Below the pieces are notes generated by a model, which saw only the letters and a program-made list of their open reading frames with translations, was not told the origin of the DNA and searched no databases. Source: CAZNMF01 sp035547155 (lineage in GTDB: Bacteria > Acidobacteriota > Vicinamibacteria > Vicinamibacterales > SCN-69-37). Taken from it: 8,467 nt of DNA. Made by a program: the position numbers and the translations under genes. This document shows positions 1 through 6,373 of the stretch, one piece after another (the first letter of the stretch is position 1; each line of letters starts with the position of its first letter). The stretch spans positions 1-8,467 of the forward strand of contig DASZVJ010000260.1 in the NCBI GenBank assembly GCA_035547155.1. The letters run 5' to 3'.

Positions 1-1
1 A

Positions 2-601
2 GACTTCGAGTTCATGGTCGGCGAGCGCCATCTGCGCGAGGGCTACAACAGCGACGTCATTCAACACGTCCGCCACGCCGAACTGCGGCTCGGCAACGAG
101 CCGCGCGTCAAGCTCGCACAAGCGATCGCCGAAGAGTTCCACGATCCGCCGGAGGCCGCGCGGCAGTTCGCGCTGCTGCAGAGCGACGTCGACCTGGGCG
201 GTGAAGCGACGATGCGCCTGGGCGTGATGGCGTACTGGCGGAAGGACGATGACCGCGCGTTCGAGCAGCTGCGCAAGGTCGAGTCGATCACGCGCGATCC
301 GTGGGTCCTGTATCTCGCACGCTATTTCACCGGACTCGTGCAGCTTCGTCGTAATCGCCCGGCCGACGCGGAGATCGCCTTCCGTCGCGCGCTCGAAGCC
401 GTTCCGCGCGCGCAGGCCGCGACGATCTCGCTCGCGTCGCTGCTCTTCAAGAATGGCCGCCGCGATGACGCCTCCGCGCTCGTCGGCCAGATGCTCGTCG
501 CGGAGCCATCGCCGGCCGATCCATGGCGCGCGTATGCGGATGCCGACGATCGCTTCTGGCCGGCGCTGATCGCGCGTCTGCGCCGGGAGATCGGCCGATG
601 A
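2..601 (+). CDS. TPR-like helical repeat protein, C-terminal part (5' end outside window)
   Basis: The frame is open from base 2, so the true start lies upstream; 199 residues are visible. The first in-frame ATG (position 14) has no ribosome binding site and is probably internal. The sequence is alpha-helical with TPR-like spacing: around residues 67-165 helix pairs carry A/L/Y/G positions typical of tetratricopeptide repeats (for example RPADAEIAFRRALEAVP). It ends in a conserved-looking DPW-x-AY...FW tail. The last ~135 residues align by eye with the C-terminus of the next protein (AEIAFRRAL against ADAAYRSAL, ADPWRAY against IDPWWIY), so the two are paralogous there. Its stop overlaps the next ATG (ATGA, 598-601), which indicates a co-translated operon. 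A protein-scaffold role is inferred from the fold only. The missing N-terminus could carry another domain, possibly VWFA as in the neighbour. Confidence 0.85.
   Translation, partial: DFEFMVGERHLREGYNSDVIQHVRHAELRLGNEPRVKLAQAIAEEFHDPPEAARQFALLQSDVDLGGEATMRLGVMAYWRKDDDRAFEQLRKVESITRDPWVLYLARYFTGLVQLRRNRPADAEIAFRRALEAVPRAQAATISLASLLFKNGRRDDASALVGQMLVAEPSPADPWRAYADADDRFWPALIARLRREIGR
585..589 (+). promoter_or_regulatory. Shine-Dalgarno site for the VWFA-TPR gene
   Basis: GGGAG lies inside the end of the upstream gene, with an 8-nt spacer to the ATG at 598. It fixes that start, which is 25 codons downstream of the longest open frame, and directly precedes a signal peptide. It has the same layout as the site at 2526. 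Confidence 0.7.
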
Positions 602-2541
602 GATCGCTCGCCTTGACCATCGCGTGCGCGCTGGCCGCACTGGCCGTCGCGGGCGTCGGTGCGCGTGCGCCGATGCAGACGCCGCCGGTGTTTCGCGGCG
701 GCACCGAGGTCGTGTCCGTCGACGTGACGGTGCGATCGAATGGACAAGCCGTCGACGGTCTGCGCGCCGGGGACTTCGTCGTCCGCGACAACAACGTCGT
801 TCAGCAGGTCGAAGCCGTCGACGCGAGCGCGATGCCGCTCGACGTGACGATTCTCGCCGACGCGAGCGGCGGCTCGTCAGGAGCGTGGAGCAACGGCACG
901 TCGGCCGCGCGTACGCGTTCGCTCGTCGAGCGGAACGTCGACACGATTGCGGCGATGCTCCGGCCAGAAGATCGGCTGCGCGTGCTGGCCATCGACACGT
1001 ACGCGAGTCTCGTCCTGCCGCAGCAGCCGGCGCATCAATCCGTCGTGCTCCGCAGCCTGACGTCGCAGGGGCTGTCGTCTGCCTACGACGGTTTGATCGC
1101 CGCGATGCTGGCGCCCGTCGAACCCGGCCGGCGTCATCTCATCGTCGCGTGGACGAAAGCCGTCGACACGATCAGTGCGGCCGACGCGGAACAGGTGCGA
1201 GACGTCGCCCGGCAATCCGACGCCGTCGTGCACGTCGTGCAACGCGATTTCGCGCCGAGCGACGGGCCCAACCCGTTGTATCGGGAAGTGCAGCGAACGT
1301 GGCGGCCGTTCATGAGGGACGATCCTTCGCTGCTGACCGACGTCGCGTCGCTGTCCGGCGGCACGTTCCATGGCCTCGGTGCGTTCGGCGACGCTAGCGC
1401 CGCTGATGCATTCAAGCCGATCTTCGATGAGTTTCGTCACGGCTACGTGCTCAGGTATTCGCCGCGCGGCGTGAGCCGCAGCGGCTGGCACGAGATCCGG
1501 GTGACGATACCGCACCTGCCAGCCGCGGTGATTCATGCACGGCGCGGATACGCTGGCGCCGCGGCGCCTGCACCGTCATCGTCTGGACGAGGCGCCGCAG
1601 CGTCATCTCCGACGCGCAGTCTCGCGGAGACCTTCGATCGCGGGGACGTACCGGCGATGCGTGCGACGTTGCGATCCACGCCCAATCTGCGAAGCGTCAT
1701 CCACGCGTACGCCGACGAAGGCGCGATGTGGGCGGCCGCACCGAGGCACGAAGCGATGTTCGTGCTCGAGCTCGCCCGCGCCGGCGTGTTGAGCGCTGAC
1801 GCCGGCACGCGCGACGAGGCGTTGATGGTGCTCGGACGCCAGCACGATCTCGTGCGCGAGCCATTGGGCTCCGACGCGTTCGAGTGCACGTGGTACGAGG
1901 CCGAGGCCGCGGTCCTCGCGTCGCGGGCGCTGGCCATTCAAGCGATCGATGCGACGACGAGCGCGATCGCACGCTGTCCGGATGCGTCGGGCCTCGTGCT
2001 GGCGCGAGCCGTGGCCACTGATGCGCTCTGGTCGACCGCGAACGCGCGCACGGCCGCAGAGCGAGCAGGCCGGAAGCCCATCGCATCGCCGGCTGACGTG
2101 CTGGCGCGCTACGACGAAGCCATCGCGAAACAGGAGTCCGCCGCGGAAGCTGGTGTGCGCTCCGCGTGGCTGGACTATCGCATCGGCAATTACGCAGACG
2201 CCATGGCCAGGCTCGACGCGGCGGATCGACAGCCGGCGGATCACGTGGTCCGATTCTTCGGCCAGTTCGTGCGTGGGCAGGTGCAGCAGGCGAGGGGAGA
2301 GAACGACGCGGCCGACGCGGCGTACCGCAGTGCTCTCGTCTCGTGGCCGGGCGCGCAGTCGGCGCGTGTGTCGTTGATGACATTGCTGTTGACGCGCGGC
2401 GAACGAGACGAGGCCGAACGTCTCGCCGAGGACGTTCAGGCCGCTCCCGGCAGTCAAATCGATCCGTGGTGGATCTACTGGCAGGGCGCGTATCGCGGGT
2501 TCGACGGACTGATGGCCACGCTCACGGAGCTTGCGCGATGA
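598..2541 (+). CDS. Secreted VWFA domain protein with C-terminal TPR-like region (acidobacterial VWFA-related family)
   Basis: The protein has 647 residues. I start it at ATG 598 because this ATG overlaps the previous stop, has GGGAG 8 nt upstream, and opens a clear signal peptide (MRS, then a hydrophobic stretch at residues 4-21, cleavage near ARA24). After export come a short beta region (31-80, VVSVDVTV), a VWFA domain at about 82-290 (LDVTILADAS strand, final GYVLRYSP strand, then a beta tail ending ARRGYAG), an A/S/P-rich linker (320-340) and a helical TPR-like region (345-647). The order matches the TIGR03436 acidobacterial VWFA-related type. The metal-ion-dependent adhesion site looks broken: DASGG (88-92) replaces DxSxS, serine replaces the second-loop threonine (~160), and TKA (186-188) stands where TDG is usual. 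A periplasmic or extracellular binding role is inferred; the ligand is unknown. Confidence 0.93.
   Translation: MRSLALTIACALAALAVAGVGARAPMQTPPVFRGGTEVVSVDVTVRSNGQAVDGLRAGDFVVRDNNVVQQVEAVDASAMPLDVTILADASGGSSGAWSNGTSAARTRSLVERNVDTIAAMLRPEDRLRVLAIDTYASLVLPQQPAHQSVVLRSLTSQGLSSAYDGLIAAMLAPVEPGRRHLIVAWTKAVDTISAADAEQVRDVARQSDAVVHVVQRDFAPSDGPNPLYREVQRTWRPFMRDDPSLLTDVASLSGGTFHGLGAFGDASAADAFKPIFDEFRHGYVLRYSPRGVSRSGWHEIRVTIPHLPAAVIHARRGYAGAAAPAPSSSGRGAAASSPTRSLAETFDRGDVPAMRATLRSTPNLRSVIHAYADEGAMWAAAPRHEAMFVLELARAGVLSADAGTRDEALMVLGRQHDLVREPLGSDAFECTWYEAEAAVLASRALAIQAIDATTSAIARCPDASGLVLARAVATDALWSTANARTAAERAGRKPIASPADVLARYDEAIAKQESAAEAGVRSAWLDYRIGNYADAMARLDAADRQPADHVVRFFGQFVRGQVQQARGENDAADAAYRSALVSWPGAQSARVSLMTLLLTRGERDEAERLAEDVQAAPGSQIDPWWIYWQGAYRGFDGLMATLTELAR
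2526..2529 (+). promoter_or_regulatory. Shine-Dalgarno site for the second VWFA gene
   Basis: GGAG lies within the end of the upstream coding region, with an 8-nt spacer to the ATG at 2538. This is the same spacing as at the previous ATGA junction. It supports a start at 2538 rather than any further upstream codon of the open frame, which begins at 2166. Confidence 0.7.
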
Positions 2542-3515
2542 CCGTTCGTGCCCTCACGCGCATCGTCGTCGCTGCCGGCGCGGCTGTTGCGACGATCGTC
2601 GCGCCGGTGCGCGCGCGTCAGAATGCGCGGCCATCGTTTCGTGCGACGACGGACGCCGTGAGCGTCGATGTGTCCGTACAACGATCGGGCCGGCCCGTCG
2701 CGAATCTGACCGCCGCCGATTTCGAGCTGCGCGACGAAGGCGTCGTGCAGACGATCACCGACATCAGCTACGAGAAGATGCCGATCGACGTGACCATCGC
2801 GTTCGACGTCAGTCTCAGCGTGACGGACGCGGTGCTGACGCAGCTTCGGCGCGCCGTTGACGACGTTCGCGCCCGGCTGCGGCCGGGCGATCGCATCAAG
2901 CTGATGACGTTCAACATGCGCGTGAGCCGGGTGCTCGATTTCACCGATCGGCTGGCGGACACGAAAGGCGCATTCGATCGCGTTACGCCCGCGGGCAGCA
3001 CGGCTCTCCTCGATACGGTTGCGGTCGCGCTGACGTCGGCGGCGCCCGTCGATCGACGGCAGCTCATCATCGCGCTCGGAGACGGACAGGACACGAGCAG
3101 CGTCACGAGCGAGGGTGCGCTGCGAGAAGTCGCCCGGCGCACGACGGGCACGGTGGTGTTCGTGCTGCCGTCCGTGATGATGGGCACGTTGCCAGTGATG
3201 TCGCCAATGGCGCCACCGGCAGCATCGGCGCGCGGACAGGTCACGATTGTCAACGGTCCCGCGAGCGCAGTGGCGCTGCCATTCGTGCCGCCCGCGCTTC
3301 GTACGATCGCGGCTGAGACCGGCGGGCTCGTCGTGCCGGCGATCGGCGATGCCATCTCGTCCACGCTGACGCGGACGTTCGACAATTTCCGATCGACCTA
3401 CGTGCTGCACTACAGTCCGGCCGGCGTGCGCGCGTCAGGCTTTCACGAGCTTCAGGTGCGCGTGACTCGCCGCGGCAACTACGACGTGCGCGCGAGACGG
3501 GGATACGAGAACTGA
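2538..3515 (+). CDS. Secreted VWFA domain protein (acidobacterial VWFA-related family)
   Basis: The protein has 325 residues. The start overlaps the previous stop (ATGA), has GGAG 8 nt upstream and opens a signal peptide (MTVRALTR, hydrophobic core 9-23, cleavage near VRA26). The mature protein begins with a beta region (SVDVSVQ, residues 42-48, and DFELRDEGVVQTIT). A VWFA domain follows at about 83-290. Its metal site is intact: D90-x-S92-x-S94 (DVSLS), T155 in AGSTALLD, and D182-G183 in ALGDGQD. A Met/Pro/Ala-rich insert (about 213-250) interrupts the later half of the domain. The end, YVLHYSPAGVRASGFHELQVRV...RARRGYEN, is typical of the TIGR03436-like family. It is the last gene of the coupled cluster. 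Such proteins are presumed to bind other proteins in a metal-dependent way in the periplasm or outside the cell; the partner is unknown. Confidence 0.95.
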   Translation: MTVRALTRIVVAAGAAVATIVAPVRARQNARPSFRATTDAVSVDVSVQRSGRPVANLTAADFELRDEGVVQTITDISYEKMPIDVTIAFDVSLSVTDAVLTQLRRAVDDVRARLRPGDRIKLMTFNMRVSRVLDFTDRLADTKGAFDRVTPAGSTALLDTVAVALTSAAPVDRRQLIIALGDGQDTSSVTSEGALREVARRTTGTVVFVLPSVMMGTLPVMSPMAPPAASARGQVTIVNGPASAVALPFVPPALRTIAAETGGLVVPAIGDAISSTLTRTFDNFRSTYVLHYSPAGVRASGFHELQVRVTRRGNYDVRARRGYEN

Positions 3516-3519
3516 CATC

Positions 3520-3547
3520 GGGCCACAGGCAACGGGCGACGGGCTAC
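3520..3547 (+). repeat. 7-nt tandem repeat, 4 units (GGGCNAC)
   Basis: Four consecutive heptamers occur here: GGGCCAC, AGGCAAC, GGGCGAC, GGGCTAC. The period is exactly 7, with changes mostly at unit position 5. The array starts 4 nt after the stop of the VWFA gene and fills most of the 45-nt spacer. The TAC of its last unit forms the first half of the TACAAT hexamer before the next gene. Confidence 0.75.
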
Positions 3548-3550
3548 AAT
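3545..3550 (+). promoter_or_regulatory. Candidate -10 element (TACAAT)
   Basis: TACAAT differs from TATAAT at one position and lies 10 nt before the ATG at 3561. No Shine-Dalgarno sequence separates them, so transcription would begin only a few bases before the start codon (leaderless or nearly so). No convincing -35 box is visible at the usual distance. The hexamer overlaps the last repeat unit. This is inference from sequence only. Confidence 0.4.
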
Positions 3551-3560
3551 CCTCCCGTCC

Positions 3561-4178
3561 ATGTCTCGCGTCGACGATCTCCGAAAACATGCGCTGACCA
3601 GACTGCAAGAGTTCGAAGTCCTGATGCTCGACGGGCATTTCGACTACGGCAACGGCTATCACGGTCGCGTCTATCTCAATCCGCATCGTCTCTTCAGACA
3701 GCCGTCGCTCATCTGGCAGCTCGGCCAGGATCTCCTGGACGTCGTTCCTGACACGATCCTGTCGGAGGCGGAGGTCGTTGCTGGTCCGCTCACCGGCGGC
3801 GCGTTGCTCGCGCACACGATGGCCGGCCTGCTCGACGGCCGCCGCAGTCTGGATCGGCCGCCGACGAGCTTTGCGCCGCTGTCGTTGAAAGGACCAGACG
3901 CCGGTCTTCGTCCGTTCTATCGCACCGTCGTTGCCGGGAAACGCGTCCTGCTCGCCGACGACGTGCGCAACACGGGCAAGAGCTTCGAGCGATCGAAGGC
4001 GTTCATCGAGTCCGCCGGCGGCACCGTCATCGCGACCGTCGAGATCTTCGATCGCCTCGAGGCCATCGTCGACCTCGGCATCCCGAACATCGCCCTCGCC
4101 GAATACCGCGCGCCCGACAACTACGCGGCTGCGGAGTGTCCGCTTTGCCGGGAGCGAGTGCCGGTGACGAAATTCTAG
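3561..4178 (+). CDS. Orotate phosphoribosyltransferase-like protein (type I PRTase)
   Basis: The protein has 205 residues. The PRPP-binding motif is at 129-141 (VLLADDVRNTGKS), with the acidic pair D133-D134 and the T-G turn. A GPLTGGALLAHTMA segment (75-88) matches the pyrophosphate-loop region. The N-terminal part GHFDYGNGYHGRVYLNP (25-41) resembles the GHF...SGxHSxxYL element of PyrE, especially Thermus-type orotate phosphoribosyltransferases. If it is PyrE, it makes orotidine 5'-phosphate from orotate and PRPP in pyrimidine synthesis in the cytoplasm. Departures from the common form are NG instead of SG in that element, RNTGKS instead of TTGxT/S, and a C-terminal CPLC pair (C193, C196). 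No other pyr gene is in view, so a salvage or nucleotide-related PRTase is also possible. Start ATG 3561 has no Shine-Dalgarno sequence but a TACAAT box nearby. Confidence 0.85.
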   Translation: MSRVDDLRKHALTRLQEFEVLMLDGHFDYGNGYHGRVYLNPHRLFRQPSLIWQLGQDLLDVVPDTILSEAEVVAGPLTGGALLAHTMAGLLDGRRSLDRPPTSFAPLSLKGPDAGLRPFYRTVVAGKRVLLADDVRNTGKSFERSKAFIESAGGTVIATVEIFDRLEAIVDLGIPNIALAEYRAPDNYAAAECPLCRERVPVTKF

Positions 4179-4182
4179 GTGG

Positions 4183-4256
4183 GTTCTGGGGTTCCAAGGT
4201 TCCAGGGTTCTGGGGTTCGGGTTCCGAGGTTCAGGTTCTGAGGTTCTCGGTTCTCG
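4183..4256 (+). repeat. 8-nt degenerate tandem repeat, 10 units (GGTTCNNN)
   Basis: GTTC occurs ten times, at 4183, 4191, 4199, 4207, 4215, 4221, 4229, 4235, 4243 and 4250. The intervals are 8, 8, 8, 8, 6, 8, 6, 8 and 7. The conserved core is GGTTC; the other three bases vary (TGG, CAA, CAG, TGA). It begins 4 nt after the stop of the phosphoribosyltransferase gene. There is no internal dyad, so it does not look like a terminator or a CRISPR array. Confidence 0.8.
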
Positions 4257-4259
4257 AGC

Positions 4260-4351
4260 GATAGCCCGACGCCCAGATAGCTAGATGATCCGATAACCCG
4301 ATAGCTCGATGGAGATAGTGCGATAGCGCGATAGTGAGATAGTGCGATAAC
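4260..4351 (+). repeat. 8-nt degenerate tandem repeat, about 11 units (GATAGNNN)
   Basis: GAT triplets, mostly GATAG, occur at 4260, 4276, 4284, 4292, 4300, 4308, 4314, 4322, 4330, 4338 and 4346. After one interval of 16 (two units), the intervals are 8 with a single 6. The core sequence is unrelated to the GGTTC block just before it, yet the period is the same. The array ends 2 nt before the ATG at 4353. The GATAGT copy at 4338-4343 is a weak -10 match, 9 nt from that start. Confidence 0.8.
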
Positions 4352-4352
4352 A

Positions 4353-5210
4353 ATGCTCTCCTTCCGTCCCGCCCTCGACCAGCTCTACGCGTCGTTCGAT
4401 CATCCGGAGTCGGCGATCGATCCGATTCAGATCGTTCGGCGCTATCCACGTACCGAGGATCGCGAGATCGTCGCGTTCGTCGCGTCCGCTGTCGCGTTCG
4501 GCCGCGTGGCGTCGGTGATCGCGTCGGCGGACGCCATCTGCGCGGCGATGGGCGCGTCGCCGGCGCGATTCGTGCGGCGGTTCGATCCGGCGCGTGACGG
4601 CGCGCCACTGCGCGCGATCGTGCACCGGTGGACGCGTGGCAACGACTTCGTCGCGCTCATCTGGATTCTGCGGCAGCTCATCGAGGCACACGGATCGCTG
4701 GAGGCCGCGTGCGCGGCGGGACTGCTGCCAGATGCGCGCGATATCGGCGACGCGCTCGAACAGTTCTCGTCAGCGGCGCGCGCGATCGATCTACGTCCCG
4801 CATACGGCTCGAAAGTGCCGGCGTCGCCGGGCGTCTACTACTTCTTCTCGCGTCCGTCGAGCGGCGGCGCCTGCAAACGGCTGAATCTGTTCCTGCGCTG
4901 GATGGTGCGCCGCGACGGCGTCGATCCTGGCGGCTGGACCGCACTCAAACCGTCACAACTCATCGTGCCGCTCGATACGCACACGATCCGCGTCGGCCGC
5001 TGCCTCCGTTTGACGCGACGCGCGTCGCCTGGCTGGAAGATGGCCGTCGACATCACCGACGCGCTGCGTGCGATCGATCCGGACGATCCCGTCCGTTACG
5101 ATTTCTCGCTCTGCCACCTCAGCATGATGGGCGCGTGCGGCTGGCAGACGAAACGCGGCAGCGACCAGTGCCCGCTGCGCGGCGTCTGCAAGCCGAAGCG
5201 GCGTCCGTAG
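4353..5210 (+). CDS. TIGR02757 / DUF2400 family protein
   Basis: The protein has 285 residues, full length for this family of unknown function. Recognition rests on the central and C-terminal blocks: FFSRPSSGGACKRLNLFLRW (164-183), the MVRRDGVDP segment, LIVPLDTHTIRVGRCLRLT (203-221), WKMAVDITDALRAIDPDDPVRYDF and a final cysteine-rich tail. The PLDTHTIRV segment resembles the VDTHIFRV segment holding the catalytic aspartate of endonuclease III. Four cysteines follow at 254, 262, 273 and 279, where endonuclease III carries its iron-sulfur cysteines, though with different spacing. A link to helix-hairpin-helix DNA glycosylases is my inference; no activity should be assumed. The start has no Shine-Dalgarno sequence and sits directly behind the GATAG array, so a slightly different start is possible, though the N-terminus looks natural (LDQLYASFDHP). 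Confidence 0.93.
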   Translation: MLSFRPALDQLYASFDHPESAIDPIQIVRRYPRTEDREIVAFVASAVAFGRVASVIASADAICAAMGASPARFVRRFDPARDGAPLRAIVHRWTRGNDFVALIWILRQLIEAHGSLEAACAAGLLPDARDIGDALEQFSSAARAIDLRPAYGSKVPASPGVYYFFSRPSSGGACKRLNLFLRWMVRRDGVDPGGWTALKPSQLIVPLDTHTIRVGRCLRLTRRASPGWKMAVDITDALRAIDPDDPVRYDFSLCHLSMMGACGWQTKRGSDQCPLRGVCKPKRRP

Positions 5211-5228
5211 CCATGTAGCTCGTAGCCC
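5207..5228 (+). repeat. Short degenerate repeat, 3 units (GTAGCYC)
   Basis: GTAGCCAT, GTAGCTC and GTAGCCC follow one another at 5207, 5215 and 5222 (intervals 8 and 7). The TAG stop codon of the DUF2400 gene lies in the first unit. It is small and degenerate and is reported mainly because it has the same period as the other spacer arrays. Confidence 0.4.
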
Positions 5229-5241
5229 GCCGTCTGCCTTC

Positions 5242-5306
5242 GTCCCCTTCGTCCCCTTCGTCCCTTGGTCCCTTGGTCCCTTGGTCCCCTCATCCCTTGG
5301 TAGAGT
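5242..5306 (+). repeat. 8- to 9-nt tandem repeat, about 8 units (GTCCCTTG)
   Basis: The units start at 5242, 5251, 5260, 5268, 5276, 5284 and 5292: GTCCCCTTC twice, GTCCCTTG three times, GTCCCCTC and ATCCCTTG. The last in-phase unit (5300) is GTAGAGTC. A degenerate unit may precede at 5232. The array fills the second half of the 105-nt spacer. TAGAGT (5301-5306), a -10-like hexamer, lies inside the last unit. Confidence 0.82.
5301..5306 (+). promoter_or_regulatory. Candidate -10 element (TAGAGT)
   Basis: TAGAGT fits the TAnnnT pattern and lies 9 nt before the ATG at 5316, with no Shine-Dalgarno sequence between them. It is in phase with the 8-nt repeat and occupies its terminal unit. A repeat-derived TTGGTC at 5281 could serve as a poor -35, but the spacing of 14 is short. 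Evidence is weak without transcript data. Confidence 0.35.
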
Positions 5307-5315
5307 CTTTCGATC

Positions 5316-6362
5316 ATGATCCGAGTCGGTCTCATCGGTTACGGTCTCGCGGGCTCGTCGTTCCACGCGCCGTTCATCACGACGACGCCCGGGATGCGCC
5401 TCGAGGCGATCGTCACGGGTGATCCCGCGCGGCAGGCACAGGCGCGCGACGCGCATCCCGATGCGCGCGTAGTCTCGTCCGCGGACGCACTCTGGGCCGA
5501 ACCGCACCGGCTGAATCTCGTCGTCATCGCTGCCGCCAACGCGGCGCACGTGCCGCTCGCACGCGCGGCGATTGCCGCGGGCATTCCCGTTCTCGTCGAC
5601 AAACCTCTTGCGCCGTCGTCGGCTGAAGGACGATCGCTCGTCGACGACGCGCGGCAGCGCAACGTGCCGCTGACCGTCTTTCAGAATCGACGATGGGACG
5701 GCGACATCCTCACGTTGCAGCGTCTGCTCGACGATGGCGATCTTGGCGACGTCGTCCAATTCGAATCGCGGTTCGAGCGCTGGCGTCTCGAAGCGCGCAC
5801 GGGATGGCGGGGAAGCGCGGCGCCGGATCAGGCGGGCGGACTGTTGTTCGATCTCGGCAGCCATCTGATCGATCAGGCGCTGCTGCTGTTCGGGCCTGCC
5901 GCGCAGGTCTACGCCGAGCTCGATCGTCGTCGTTCCGGCAGTGACGTCGACGACGATGCGTTCGTCGCGATCACGCACACGTCTGGTGTGCGGTCGCATC
6001 TGTGGATGAGCATCCTGGCGTCACAGCGCGGACCGCGCCTGCGTGTGCTCGGGACGAAGGCGTCCTATGTGAAGTTCGGGATGGACGTGCAGGAAGATGC
6101 GCTTCGCCGCGGAGAGCGGCCGACGTCGCCGTCGTGGGGTGAAGAGGCGGAGTCCGCGTGGGGAAGAGTCGGCACGGACGAAGACTTTCGTCTCGTCCGC
6201 ACGGACCGCGGCAACTACGGCGAGCTCTATCGACGGCTTGCAGAAGCGCTACGCACCGGCGGGCCGATGCCTGTCGACCCGAATGATGCGGTGGCCGTGC
6301 TCGATGTCATCGAAGCCGCGCGGCGATCCGCCGGCGAGCGGACGGTGGTTCATCTGCGCTGA
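5316..6362 (+). CDS. Gfo/Idh/MocA family NAD(P)-dependent oxidoreductase (YdgJ/IolW-like)
   Basis: The protein has 348 residues, the usual length. An N-terminal Rossmann fold carries GYGLAGSSFHAP (G8-x-G10-x-x-G13), the form typical of the YdgJ/YvaA(IolW) branch. The family EKP motif appears as D95-K96-P97 (VLVDKPLA), where the lysine serves cofactor and substrate binding. QNRRWDGD (123-130) is also characteristic of this branch. The C-terminal substrate domain has LLFDLGSHLIDQALLLFG (176-193) with D179 and the probable catalytic H183. Relatives oxidise or reduce sugars and inositols, for example scyllo-inositol with NADP; the substrate here cannot be read from the sequence. No sugar transporter or inositol gene is adjacent. 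The gene after it starts 15 nt downstream and may be co-transcribed. The start at ATG 5316 is well supported by the MIRVGLIGYG beginning. Confidence 0.95.
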   Translation: MIRVGLIGYGLAGSSFHAPFITTTPGMRLEAIVTGDPARQAQARDAHPDARVVSSADALWAEPHRLNLVVIAAANAAHVPLARAAIAAGIPVLVDKPLAPSSAEGRSLVDDARQRNVPLTVFQNRRWDGDILTLQRLLDDGDLGDVVQFESRFERWRLEARTGWRGSAAPDQAGGLLFDLGSHLIDQALLLFGPAAQVYAELDRRRSGSDVDDDAFVAITHTSGVRSHLWMSILASQRGPRLRVLGTKASYVKFGMDVQEDALRRGERPTSPSWGEEAESAWGRVGTDEDFRLVRTDRGNYGELYRRLAEALRTGGPMPVDPNDAVAVLDVIEAARRSAGERTVVHLR

Positions 6363-6373
6363 CCCGTCCCGTC

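Noticed and set aside
523..597. Upstream extension of the VWFA-TPR gene to ATG 523
   Set aside because: It would overlap the first gene by about 79 nt and put 25 residues before a clean signal peptide; the ATGA overlap and GGGAG favour 598.
2166..2537. Upstream extension of the second VWFA gene to ATG 2166
   Set aside because: The extra 124 residues are Arg-rich shadow sequence over the previous gene, while 2538 has GGAG, the ATGA overlap and a signal peptide.
3512..3517. CTGACA as a -35 box for TACAAT at 3545
   Set aside because: The spacing is 27 nt, far beyond the usual 16-19, and the sequence covers the stop codon of the upstream gene.
4181..4221. G-quadruplex in the GGTTC array
   Set aside because: Several runs of three or four G exist, but only three are close together; the fourth needs a 13-nt loop, so the motif is weak.
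4183..4351. CRISPR array
   Set aside because: Units are only 8 nt with no unique spacers of 30 nt and no cas genes in view.
4953..5999. A 348-codon minus-strand open frame across the GTCCCTTG array
   Set aside because: Its middle is a translation of the tandem repeat (Gly-Thr-Lys-Gly runs) and the rest is antisense to two well-supported genes.
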